Shown: positions 24,703-32,666 of the stretch, one piece after another
How the letters are laid out: the number at the start of each line of letters is the position of its first letter
Numbering within the stretch: position 1 is the stretch's first letter
Assembly (NCBI RefSeq): GCF_002930105.1
Contig: NZ_PJRN01000022.1
Coordinates: 1-50,563, forward strand
Reading direction: 5' to 3'
DNA from: Billgrantia saliphila
Lineage (GTDB): Bacteria > Pseudomonadota > Gammaproteobacteria > Pseudomonadales > Halomonadaceae
DNA: 50,563 nucleotides
Translations under genes and position numbers: made by a program
The notes under the pieces: model-generated
What the model was told of the DNA's origin: nothing
Databases searched by the model: none
The model's input: the letters and a program-made list of their open reading frames with translations, nothing else

Positions 24703-26034
24703 ATGCCTAACAAGACGTGCCCTCTTTCGCGTTCCGTCCACCTTGGCGGGTGCCTCTGTGTCTCCTTGGCCCTGTCATCCCCGGCCACGGCCTACGAGAT
24801 GGTCGACCTGGGCGACGCCAGCGTTAACATCGACATCGAGGCCCTGCTGGGAGTCTTCCACAGCGACTACGGCTATGCCATGGGAGGCGCCGAACAGCGC
24901 GAATACGACTGGCGCGAAGGGTACGCAAAACTCGGCGCCGCCTATGCACGCCGCGATTACCAGACCGGCGGTCTGTATGGTCAGGTCAGCGTCATAGGCA
25001 GCGCCACCTGGGGCGACGGCGACGCTGCGGGTTTCACCTCCGGCGAAGAGCGCGAGCTCGAACTCGAGGATGCCCTGCTCGGCTACCGTCACGACGCGCT
25101 GACGGCCGGCGATGATCCTTGGACACTCGACGTCTCCACCGGTCGACAGTCCGTTATTCTGGGCGACGGCTTCCTGGTGGCGGGTGATGCCCTCAACCTC
25201 GGCAATCTCCTCGGTGACGAGCTGGACCGGGGCGGCGCCTATTATCTGGCGGCTCGCCGAGCCTTCGACAATACCGCCCTGGTCAGGACGGGTAACGAGA
25301 CGTGGCAGTTACAGCTCGCCTGGCTCGCTTCCGACAACGCGGCCCAGGCCGAAACCGAGCTGGGCGCAATGACGGCCCAATACACCCATGGCTCGGGGCT
25401 GATGGAAGGTACCTACCTTCGGGGGCTCGCGGTAAACGCGGACCAGGCCGACCCCTTCCTTGCCGAACGTGATGGCATGAATGTCTACAGCGTTCGCTTT
25501 GAGCAGGCCATGATCGAAGAAGCGCTCTCTCTACGCGGCGAATACGCGACGCAGCACAAGGATACCAACGAAGATGCCTGGTATCTGGAACCTTCCTGGA
25601 CCTTTACTGACGTGCCCTGGCAGCCGACGGTCTCGCTTCGCTACTCGCGTTTCTCTGAGCAATGGGACCCCCTCTTCTATGGCTTCACCCGTGGCTACGG
25701 CACCTGGTTCCAAGGCGAGGTGGCGGGCAACTATGCCGGCCCCTTCAACAGCAACAGCGAAGTCTGGCATCTTGGTGTCTCCGCCCAGGTGGCCGATAAC
25801 CTGACCCTGGGCGCCTTGGCGTTCGACTTCGAGAGCCTCGATACCGCCGCGCAGGCCAACCTTGACGGCCGTGAATTCAACCTCTACGCAGAGTGGTTCC
25901 CCACCGAGATGCTATATGTCTCGCCGCTCATCGGCTGGTACACGCCTGATGCCAGCGCCAGCGAGGGCGGCGTACAACTGAGCGACGACGACACTAATCT
26001 GTACGCTCAGATTGTGGTCGGTGTTTTCTTCTAA
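24703..26034 (+). CDS. Outer-membrane beta-barrel protein, unknown role in the amine cluster
   Basis: A 443-residue exported protein that I cannot assign to a characterised family; it resembles porin-like or alginate-export-type barrels in general character. The start at 24703 gives a signal peptide with cleavage expected after S-P-A-T-A near residue 31. The mature part alternates polar and hydrophobic/aromatic residues in short strands separated by acidic turns. It ends in V-G-V-F-F, with the C-terminal phenylalanine typical of barrel-assembly substrates. There are few cysteines outside the leader. The longer frame from 24652 lacks a ribosome-binding site near its start. It lies 57 bases after the aldehyde dehydrogenase gene and 15 before the qhpG-like gene, so co-transcription is likely. 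A channel for amine substrate uptake is an inference. Confidence 0.82.
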   Translation: MPNKTCPLSRSVHLGGCLCVSLALSSPATAYEMVDLGDASVNIDIEALLGVFHSDYGYAMGGAEQREYDWREGYAKLGAAYARRDYQTGGLYGQVSVIGSATWGDGDAAGFTSGEERELELEDALLGYRHDALTAGDDPWTLDVSTGRQSVILGDGFLVAGDALNLGNLLGDELDRGGAYYLAARRAFDNTALVRTGNETWQLQLAWLASDNAAQAETELGAMTAQYTHGSGLMEGTYLRGLAVNADQADPFLAERDGMNVYSVRFEQAMIEEALSLRGEYATQHKDTNEDAWYLEPSWTFTDVPWQPTVSLRYSRFSEQWDPLFYGFTRGYGTWFQGEVAGNYAGPFNSNSEVWHLGVSAQVADNLTLGALAFDFESLDTAAQANLDGREFNLYAEWFPTEMLYVSPLIGWYTPDASASEGGVQLSDDDTNLYAQIVVGVFF

Positions 26035-26049
26035 CAGCGAGGAAGGTAT

Positions 26050-27357
26050 ATGCCGCGCCCCGTTGATATGCTGATTGCCGGAGCCGGCCCCGCCGGGGCC
26101 GCCCTGGCCCTGCTTCTGACTCGGGCCGGATATCGTGTCACGGTGGTCAGCCGCTGTCGTGAGTACCGTGGCATCGAAGGAATCAGCCGACGAAGCCTAC
26201 AGGCCCTCCGCTCCCTGGGTCTTGCGCGTGCTGCCGCCTGTGGACTGGGCCCCGTGGCAAGGCGAGTCACTTGGGGTGGCGAGAGCCGCGCGCCCAACCA
26301 GGAGTGGCTGTTGCCCCGCCCCGGCTTCGATCAAGCGCTGCTCGACGACCTCGAGGCCACCGGTATCGAGGTCGTTCGCACCCGTGCCGGGCGGTGGGAG
26401 GAGGAGAATGGCAACAGCGTTACGCTCACGCTTCCAGAGTGGCCATCAGCACCACTGCGGGCACGCTGGGGAATAGAAGCGCGTGGCCGTGCCGCGGGGC
26501 AGCGACGCTACCGGGATTCGCCGGCGTGGGCCCGTCCGGCACTGATCCTGCGAGGCCACGCATCGGGTCCGCCTGCCAGCCAGGCCTGTACCCTCGACGG
26601 TGGAGGATGGGCCTGGTGGGCCCGGGCGGCGGGCGCCGAGTACCTGCAGCTGGCGCTGCCGAGAGCCGAGTTCGATGTGGCCCGCCGTTATCCCTCCGAC
26701 TGGCTTGCGCGCCAGTCGACCCTCGCCGACATCTGGCAATCGGCACGTATCGAGCAGGCCTACTTGCGCCCCACACAAATAGGCCGCACCGGTGTGCGTG
26801 AAGGCCGCGTATGGCGACTCGGCGATGCGGCCATGGCGGTGGATCCGCTCTCCGGTCAAGGCATCTTCAATGCCCTCTCCTCCGCTCATGGCTTGGTACC
26901 GTTCATCACCGGTGTGCTCGAAGGCGAGCCGATAGCGCCCCTGGAGCGCTTCCATCAGCGTCGCCAGGACACCATGTACTGGCGCTTCGCCCGTGCCGGG
27001 CGGGATTTCTATCGCCTGGCCGCCGCCCATGATGGTGCGCCCTACTGGCTGTCCCGCTGCCACTGGCCGGATCACGCTCCCCTGCACGTCGGCGAGCCGT
27101 GGGCCAGCGTGCAGGTAAGACAGGGCCACGCTATTGTCGCGGGGCGCCTCGAGCCGCGTTCTCTGGTGATCACCCCCGCTCAGCCGCTGGGTATCTATGC
27201 CGTGGCAGGCCAGCCCTTGGCGCCACTGGTCGCAGCGATGCAGGCCTGCGACCTCATCCGCTCCCGGGATCTGCTGCGACAGGCCGGTACCGCTGCCGAG
27301 GCCATTCGTCACTGGTGGCAGGCGCAGCAGGACTGGCCAGTGCTGCCGCCAGCCTAG
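26050..27357 (+). CDS. qhpG: FAD-dependent monooxygenase QhpG (tryptophylquinone biogenesis)
   Basis: QhpG is the flavoprotein monooxygenase that hydroxylates the tryptophan of the QhpC gamma subunit on the way to cysteine tryptophylquinone. The 435-residue product has the FAD-binding G-A-G-P-A-G at residues 11-16 and the second flavin motif G-D-A-A-M-A-V-D-P-L-S-G-Q-G near residue 257. It has no signal peptide, so it acts in the cytoplasm before export. AGGAAGG precedes the ATG. It is carried with the aldehyde dehydrogenase and barrel genes, convergent with the rest of the qhp operon and overlapping the end of qhpE by 4 bases. The specific role is inferred from family and context; a generic tryptophan-halogenase-like or PHBH-like monooxygenase is the fallback. 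Confidence 0.88.
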   Translation: MPRPVDMLIAGAGPAGAALALLLTRAGYRVTVVSRCREYRGIEGISRRSLQALRSLGLARAAACGLGPVARRVTWGGESRAPNQEWLLPRPGFDQALLDDLEATGIEVVRTRAGRWEEENGNSVTLTLPEWPSAPLRARWGIEARGRAAGQRRYRDSPAWARPALILRGHASGPPASQACTLDGGGWAWWARAAGAEYLQLALPRAEFDVARRYPSDWLARQSTLADIWQSARIEQAYLRPTQIGRTGVREGRVWRLGDAAMAVDPLSGQGIFNALSSAHGLVPFITGVLEGEPIAPLERFHQRRQDTMYWRFARAGRDFYRLAAAHDGAPYWLSRCHWPDHAPLHVGEPWASVQVRQGHAIVAGRLEPRSLVITPAQPLGIYAVAGQPLAPLVAAMQACDLIRSRDLLRQAGTAAEAIRHWWQAQQDWPVLPPA

Positions 27358-27992
27358 CCCTCGTCGGGAGGGGGCTGCGTGGCTAGCCAGCGGCCCAGCG
27401 CATGGGCCGCCGCGAAACTGGCACCGCCCAAGATCTGGCGGCCGGCATGTTGTTGCTGAGGTGGGCCGACTTGCCACGGCTGCAGGCCGTCGGGCTGGGC
27501 CGCCCAGGCGCAGGCGAGCCAACGCCCGTCGGTGCCAAGGCCAGGGGCGTTCGGCAGGCGACGGGCATCACCGGTCACGGCGAACACTTCCCGCCAGGCG
27601 GCGGGATAGACGCTCGAACCGAAGCGGGCACTGGATGCCACGATCCGCGTGCCGGCGGCATGAAGCCGGCGGATTGAGGTATGCAACGCAGGGTCGGGGT
27701 CGGTGAGCCCCACGCTGCAGATGACCCACGCCGGCGGCGCCTGAGCGAGCCATTCCATGGCCTGAACCAGCTGGCGGCTACCGGCGGTCAGCCGACGATC
27801 GAACAGCTTGACCAAGTCGAGTTCCAACCGCTCAAGCCCCACATGCCAGCCGATGGTGCGCAGGATAGCGGTACCATGGCCAACGCGATCATAGGGATCC
27901 TGGCTCTCCACCAGGCTATGGAAGCGACGCAGGGCAATCGGTTGGTCGCGTCCAATGCCGCTGTCGATCATAGCCAACCGAATCAGTGACAT
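27354..27992 (-). CDS. qhpE: Subtilisin-like protease QhpE (QhpC leader peptidase)
   Basis: QhpE is the small subtilase that removes the leader of the gamma subunit after its cross-links form. The 212-residue protein has the complete triad: Asp10 in I-D-S-G-I-G, His39 in G-H-G-T, and Ser192 in G-G-A-S-F-A-A-A-H. No signal peptide or propeptide is present, which fits a cytoplasmic protease dedicated to one substrate. The length is far shorter than secreted subtilisins, as known for this family. The ATG at 27992 lies inside the end of qhpF (10-base overlap), so the two are coupled. It is the last gene of the minus-strand operon. Confidence 0.92.
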   Translation of the reverse strand: MSLIRLAMIDSGIGRDQPIALRRFHSLVESQDPYDRVGHGTAILRTIGWHVGLERLELDLVKLFDRRLTAGSRQLVQAMEWLAQAPPAWVICSVGLTDPDPALHTSIRRLHAAGTRIVASSARFGSSVYPAAWREVFAVTGDARRLPNAPGLGTDGRWLACAWAAQPDGLQPWQVGPPQQQHAGRQILGGASFAAAHALGRWLATQPPPDEG

Positions 27993-29680
27993 CGTTCGGC
28001 CTCTTTTAGCTGGCCATGTTCAAGCGTGAAATGCGCATCGAGGTTACCGAAATGCTCCCCCTGATGACTGATGATCAGACGCGTTGAGTTACCTAGGGCA
28101 TCGTCGAGTACTGCATCAAAGGCGTCGGCAGAGCGTGCATCGAGCGCGCCGGTCGGTTCATCCAGCACGACAAGGCAAGGGCGCTTGAGTAGCGCCCTTG
28201 CCAGGGCAAGCCGTGCACGCTGCCCTCCTGAAACGCTCTGCCCATGATCGCTGATCATTGTGTCCAGCCCATGAGGCAAGGCAGACAGCCACTCCCCGAG
28301 TCCAACCCGGCAAAGTGCCTCGCGCAGTGCCTCGTCACTCGCCGGCAGCGCACCGAGGCGCAAGTTCTCGGCGACGCTGGCCCGCAGCAGGCTGGGGTGC
28401 TGCTCGATCCAGGCCACGCGCTTGAGCCAGGCGCGACGCGAAAGCTTTGCCAAGGGTTTGCCATCGACCAGGATACGACCGCCCTGGGGGGTCTCGAGAC
28501 CCAGCAACAGGCTGGCCAGCGTACTCTTTCCCGCCCCCGACGGGCCGCTTACCATGACCTTGGCGCCCGGCTCGAGGCACAGATCCAGCGAGGCGAACAG
28601 CCAGTCGGTCTGATCGGAATAGCGAAACCCGACCCCTTCCAGGCGAATCCTTCCTTCACCGCTGGGTATTTCCCCTTGGTTGGGACTCGGCAAGGCGGGT
28701 TCGGCAAAAAGCTCGGCGATCCGCTCGGCGCTCACTCGGGCGCGCTGCCAACCCCCGTAGAGCCCCAGCAAGCCTCCGATGGGTGCCATTACCATCCCTA
28801 GATAGGCCAGCAGCGCGACGAGTTCGCCCAACTGAAGGCGGCCCTCGATCACCAGATACCCACCCAATAGCAACAGCCCAGCGCGTGCCAGAGAGAGGAT
28901 CATCTGCGGCCCCACATCACTGATGAAGCCGATTCGACGCAGGGCAATGAGTCGTCGCAGCTGCTCGTGGCCCAGCCCCTGGAGACGGTTGAGCCTCGGC
29001 GCCTCCAGTGCCTGGCCCTGGAACCACTGGCCATGGGAGAGTGTGTCCTGCCAGAAGCCGGAGAGATCACCGCTGTGCTCCCGCAGCGCCTGTTGCCGGG
29101 CGACCAGCCTCGATCGCCAGAAGCGCAGCCAGGCCCACTGCAGCGGCACCAGCAGCGCCACCGATGCCATCAAGGCAGGGCTGAAGACACCTATCATCGC
29201 CAGCGCGCCGATCAGCCCCAGCAGGTTGGAAAAACCGCTGAGCAGCCCATCCAAGGCGAAGCCCTGCAGGATCGACAGGTCGCCATCGAGGCGACTCATC
29301 AGATCGCCGCGCCCCCGGGCCTGCCAGCGCGCACGGGGCATACGTAGCAGCCGTCTCAACAGGGAGCGTCGCAGACTCAGCAGCAGCATCGCCGATAGGC
29401 GCACATGGCGAATACGCAATACGCCCTGCAAGGTAAGCGCCCCGAGCCCCACCGCCACCAACCCGGCGGCATAGACTATGACCCGGCCGAAATCACCCTC
29501 CATAAGGCCCTGGTCAATCAGCCGCTGGGTCAATAGCGGCGGTAGCAGGGCAAGCCCTGTCGCCATCAGGCTCAAGCTCAGCAGCCCCAGCAGGGCTCGG
29601 CGTCGTGCCCGGAGCGGTCGATACAACCAACCCCAGGGCAGGCGACCCGGGTGGTGGCCGGCGTCTGTGTCATGCAGCAT
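27983..29680 (-). CDS. qhpF: ABC transporter QhpF (export of the QhpC gamma subunit)
   Basis: A fused half-transporter required in the qhp system for moving the cross-linked gamma subunit to the periplasm. The ATG at 29680 is chosen because GGGAGGA lies just before it; the frame runs further to 29908 without a good start. The 565-residue product has five to six membrane segments in the first 300 residues. The nucleotide-binding domain follows, with Walker A S-G-P-S-G-A-G-K-S-T near residue 370, signature V-S-G-G-Q-R-A-R-L, and Walker B C-L-V-V-L-D-E-P-T-G. No N-terminal peptidase C39 domain is present; cleavage is left to the separate protease encoded next. A hairpin with a T-run precedes it. 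Confidence 0.9.
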   Translation of the reverse strand: MLHDTDAGHHPGRLPWGWLYRPLRARRRALLGLLSLSLMATGLALLPPLLTQRLIDQGLMEGDFGRVIVYAAGLVAVGLGALTLQGVLRIRHVRLSAMLLLSLRRSLLRRLLRMPRARWQARGRGDLMSRLDGDLSILQGFALDGLLSGFSNLLGLIGALAMIGVFSPALMASVALLVPLQWAWLRFWRSRLVARQQALREHSGDLSGFWQDTLSHGQWFQGQALEAPRLNRLQGLGHEQLRRLIALRRIGFISDVGPQMILSLARAGLLLLGGYLVIEGRLQLGELVALLAYLGMVMAPIGGLLGLYGGWQRARVSAERIAELFAEPALPSPNQGEIPSGEGRIRLEGVGFRYSDQTDWLFASLDLCLEPGAKVMVSGPSGAGKSTLASLLLGLETPQGGRILVDGKPLAKLSRRAWLKRVAWIEQHPSLLRASVAENLRLGALPASDEALREALCRVGLGEWLSALPHGLDTMISDHGQSVSGGQRARLALARALLKRPCLVVLDEPTGALDARSADAFDAVLDDALGNSTRLIISHQGEHFGNLDAHFTLEHGQLKEAERCH

Positions 29681-29710
29681 GTCGTCCTCCCGGCCAGGCA
29701 ACGCCCACAT

Positions 29711-29747
29711 AAAAAGATGCCGCCCCCGATGACATGAGGCCGGCATC
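29711..29747 (-). terminator. Terminator-like hairpin between qhpB and qhpF
   Basis: On the minus strand, GATGCCG (29747-29741) and CGGCATC (29722-29716) form a 7-base stem with an 18-base loop, followed directly by TTTTT. It lies 28 bases after the qhpB stop and 31 before the qhpF start. It could end most transcripts of the structural genes while letting some reach qhpF and qhpE. The long loop makes its strength uncertain. Confidence 0.65.
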
Positions 29748-29774
29748 CAAGCAACGTATAACGCTATTAGGGTG

Positions 29775-30884
29775 TCAGAACCGCGCCACTTTGAGAGTGG
29801 CTGCGCCCATGTCGCCCGGCAGCTCGATCCGGCCCAGGTCGTTGAACTCGGTATCGTAGATTGCGATATCGCTGGATGCGCCGCCCAGATAGAGCGTCTT
29901 GCCATCATACGATGAGTTGATGTTGTAATAGGTATGATCCAGGTCGATGACCTTGACCAACTCCTGGGTCTCGGCGTCGTAGTGGCTCAGCTGGGTATAG
30001 ACCCCATAGAAATCGTCGGGGCTATTAGGGTCGGACACCATCGAGAAAATGATGAACTCGAACGGACCGATCTCCTTGTTCTCGATCTCACCGGTCTCCA
30101 GGTCGATACGACTGATCCCCCAGTGAAATGACACCGGTTCGTCGTTCTCAAGCTTGGCTACGCTATAAGGCCGTAGAAATTCCTGGGATACCTCGCCGGT
30201 GGACCACATCGCCAGAGAATCAGGACGACTGAAGCCAGTGCGGTCCCAGTTGCGGTTGGCGATGGCCGTCTCCCATTCGCCGGTTTGTGTATCCATGCGA
30301 TAGATATCCGCCCCGCCCAGATACAGCCAACCATCCGCATCCGTGGCTATGGTCGCGATCTGGCGCGGCACCGGGTAGGTCTTTATGGGCTGGGCGTCGA
30401 GGCCATCCGCAGTATCGAAGATCGCCACTCGCGGTTCCTGAACCTCGTAGTGGTCCAAGAACATCTTGACGGGGTTCTGTACGGTGTACAGGTGCGTACC
30501 GTCCGGGCTCAGGGCGATCGAAGCGATCGATTTGACCCGTTCGTTGCCACTCGATTGCTGGGCACGAAAGACGATGTCGCAATTGGTCAGGTCGACACCG
30601 GTCGCATCTTCCCAACGATTGTGCAACACATAGGCGATACGATTGTCGGGCGACAACTGAATGGTGCCGGGCGCTGAATCCCCCGGCAGGTCGCAGGTCC
30701 GTGTGATCTCGCGGGTTTCAGTGTCGATCACGTAGAGCTGGTTGGGTCGCGCCAATGTCACCAAGTATTCCCGGGGAGCGGCAGCGTCCGTATTGGATGA
30801 CTGTGACCAGGCAGGCAACACGGCGCTCGCCATCAACGCGCCCATGCCCAGCATCACGGAAGTTCTGAAGGCGTTCTTATTCAT
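29775..30884 (-). CDS. qhpB: Quinohemoprotein amine dehydrogenase beta subunit (QhpB/PeaD)
   Basis: The beta subunit is a periplasmic seven-bladed beta-propeller that lines the active site with the quinone-bearing gamma subunit. The product from the ATG at 30884 has 369 residues. It begins with a signal peptide ending near A-W-S (residue 27), followed by YVTN-type repeats, such as L-Y-V-I-D-T-E-T near the N-terminus, [11 protein letters not shown], and [11 protein letters not shown] near the C-terminus. The frame upstream to 30935 belongs to qhpC coding DNA. The start overlaps the qhpC stop by 8 bases (ATGAATAA), so translation is coupled. Some authors call the subunit genes peaA-peaD. Confidence 0.93.
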   Translation of the reverse strand: MNKNAFRTSVMLGMGALMASAVLPAWSQSSNTDAAAPREYLVTLARPNQLYVIDTETREITRTCDLPGDSAPGTIQLSPDNRIAYVLHNRWEDATGVDLTNCDIVFRAQQSSGNERVKSIASIALSPDGTHLYTVQNPVKMFLDHYEVQEPRVAIFDTADGLDAQPIKTYPVPRQIATIATDADGWLYLGGADIYRMDTQTGEWETAIANRNWDRTGFSRPDSLAMWSTGEVSQEFLRPYSVAKLENDEPVSFHWGISRIDLETGEIENKEIGPFEFIIFSMVSDPNSPDDFYGVYTQLSHYDAETQELVKVIDLDHTYYNINSSYDGKTLYLGGASSDIAIYDTEFNDLGRIELPGDMGAATLKVARF

Positions 30885-31230
30885 CGTCTTCCCCCGGATA
30901 GACGCTGTCCAGCTTGCGCCAGTCGCGCTCGGCACGATCGGCTCCCTTCCCCCATTCGGGATAGGTGTTCATGGTGTCGGGCACCTGTGCCGGCCACCAG
31001 CAGGGGTCGGCGCAGCCATAGAGGTCGGCTTCCATCGGCTGGCACAGCGAGGCCACGCCCCCGAAGGGATCAACCTCCCAGCCCGGGTCGAAACTCGAGG
31101 TACAACCGGCCACGGTCTGCATGGCCTGGACCTCTTCACGGGCTTCCCGGCTAGGCGCCTGATCGAGCTGGCGGGCCTTCTGGTTGAGGGGCGTCAGCCC
31201 CAGTTGCTGAAGGGGTTTGTTCTTGTTCAT
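30877..31230 (-). CDS. qhpC: Quinohemoprotein amine dehydrogenase gamma subunit precursor (CTQ-bearing, QhpC)
   Basis: A ribosomally made, heavily modified subunit that carries the cysteine tryptophylquinone cofactor. The 117-residue precursor aligns residue for residue with the known cross-link pattern when 36 is added to the published mature numbering. Cys43-Glu52, Cys63-Asp69 and Cys77-Asp85 are the thioether pairs, and Cys73 with Trp79 form the cofactor. All eight residues are present. The N-terminal segment of roughly 28-36 residues is the leader recognised by the radical SAM enzyme and removed by QhpE. There is no Sec signal, in agreement with export by QhpF. It is 4-base overlapped by qhpD upstream (ATGA) and 8-base overlapped by qhpB downstream. 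Confidence 0.96.
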   Translation of the reverse strand: MNKNKPLQQLGLTPLNQKARQLDQAPSREAREEVQAMQTVAGCTSSFDPGWEVDPFGGVASLCQPMEADLYGCADPCWWPAQVPDTMNTYPEWGKGADRAERDWRKLDSVYPGEDDE

Positions 31231-32657
31231 GCGGTCTGCCTCCCGGCCAGGGGACCATCGAAATACGCGGGGTTGTGGCGCAGGATGCGCGCATAGGCCT
31301 GGATGCCGAAGTCCACCCAGTCACGCATCAGGTCACAGTAGTGATATGTCGGTGTCATCGGGTCGCCATAGCGGGCATAGCTCTCGTGATAGCACCCGCC
31401 CGAGCACAAGTTGCGAATGCGACAGTCCGAGCACCCTCTGTCAGTGCGGTCCGAGCGCGCCTCAACGAACTGTTTGAGCCCCTGATGGTCCAGGCCGTCG
31501 TTGACATTACCGAAGGTGGGCATGTCGGAGCCGGTAAAACGATGGCAGAGATGCACGTCGCCCTCGTGATCGACGGACACCAGCCCCAGGCCCGCGCCGC
31601 AGGGTACCGCCTTGCTGCGGCCCTCCCAAAGGTCGGTGAGCAGCTGGTTGAAGTTACCGAAACCGATGTCGCGACCCTCGATAGCCGCCTCCACGGCCCG
31701 TTCGCCCAGGCGAACCATGCCGTTGAAGACCGCCTTCAGTTCATCGCCGGTGAGGTTGTACTCCGCCATATCTCCCGACGTCACCGGTGCAAAGCCGGCT
31801 TCGGCGAAGCCCAGCTCGTTGACGAGATGGTGATGGATGCCTTCCACGTCGGTAACGCCACGGGTCAGCGTCACCCGGCTACCTACGGGCCGTGCAGTGT
31901 AGTTCGCCAGCAACGGAGCAATACGTCGTGCCACCAGGTCGTAGGTACCCTGGCCGTTGACGGCTATGCGATTCTTGTCATGCACCGCCTTGGGGCCATC
32001 CATGCTCACGGTGAGACCGAACCGGTGGGCCTGGAAATAGGCGATCTTGTCCTCGCTGAGCAGGGTGGCATTGGTAGTCAAGGTGAAATCGACCTGCTTG
32101 CCGAGCCCGTGGATACGCTCCTCGGCCCATGCCACCACCTCACGGATCAAGGGCATGTTGCTCAGCGGCTCGCCGCCGAAGAAAACGATGTTGTAGCGAT
32201 CTCGCTGCGGCGCTTCGGCTAGCATCATCTCGACCGAGGCCTGGGCAGTGGCAAGGTTCATCTTCTTGCCGTCGCGAGGATTGTCGAGGTCCTCCTTGTA
32301 GCAGTAGCTGCAGCTCAGGTTGCAGCCGGTATTGACGTTGAGCACCACGGTGGAGAGCGGGAACTGCTCGACTTCGACCCGAGGGTTGTAAGCCTGTACC
32401 TCCCCTTCGGTGATCAGTTTCAGGGCCTTTAGCTGGTCGATTCGCTCCTGCAGGTCATCGCGCGATAGTTGGCCGACGAAGCGGTGATGCAAGGTCGCCG
32501 CATCTAGGCCGCCCACCTCGCTATTCAACAAGTCCAGCAGCTGCTCGCTCACTGCGTCCGGGGCAAATAGGCTGGTTGTGGGGATATGGAACCACAGTGG
32601 ATCTCCTTCCACCGTTACCCGATGGAGGTTCTGCGGTATGGATTGCAGCATGCCCAT
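31227..32657 (-). CDS. qhpD: Radical SAM cross-linking enzyme QhpD
   Basis: QhpD forms the Cys-to-Asp/Glu thioether bonds in QhpC, placing it in the sactipeptide-type SPASM radical SAM group. The 476-residue protein has the S-adenosylmethionine cluster motif C-N-L-S-C-S-Y-C with Cys112, Cys116 and Cys119. The G-G-E-P segment follows, then a C-terminal SPASM region with cysteines in C-G-A-G-L, C-H-R-F, C-S-D-C and C-S-G-G-C. The N-terminal 100 residues are the peptide-recognition region. AGGAG precedes the ATG at 32657, 9 bases after qhpA ends; the stop overlaps the qhpC start. It acts in the cytoplasm on the leader-bearing precursor. Confidence 0.95.
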   Translation of the reverse strand: MGMLQSIPQNLHRVTVEGDPLWFHIPTTSLFAPDAVSEQLLDLLNSEVGGLDAATLHHRFVGQLSRDDLQERIDQLKALKLITEGEVQAYNPRVEVEQFPLSTVVLNVNTGCNLSCSYCYKEDLDNPRDGKKMNLATAQASVEMMLAEAPQRDRYNIVFFGGEPLSNMPLIREVVAWAEERIHGLGKQVDFTLTTNATLLSEDKIAYFQAHRFGLTVSMDGPKAVHDKNRIAVNGQGTYDLVARRIAPLLANYTARPVGSRVTLTRGVTDVEGIHHHLVNELGFAEAGFAPVTSGDMAEYNLTGDELKAVFNGMVRLGERAVEAAIEGRDIGFGNFNQLLTDLWEGRSKAVPCGAGLGLVSVDHEGDVHLCHRFTGSDMPTFGNVNDGLDHQGLKQFVEARSDRTDRGCSDCRIRNLCSGGCYHESYARYGDPMTPTYHYCDLMRDWVDFGIQAYARILRHNPAYFDGPLAGRQTA

Positions 32658-32666
32658 GACGATCTC

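Noticed and set aside
23383..24741. Long open frame of 452 codons on the minus strand
   Set aside because: It is fully antisense to the aldehyde dehydrogenase gene, has no domain or ribosome-binding site, and such frames are expected in G+C-rich coding DNA.
26446..27522. Minus-strand open frame of 358 codons
   Set aside because: It is antisense to qhpG and its product is rich in Arg, Gly and Pro with no recognisable motif.
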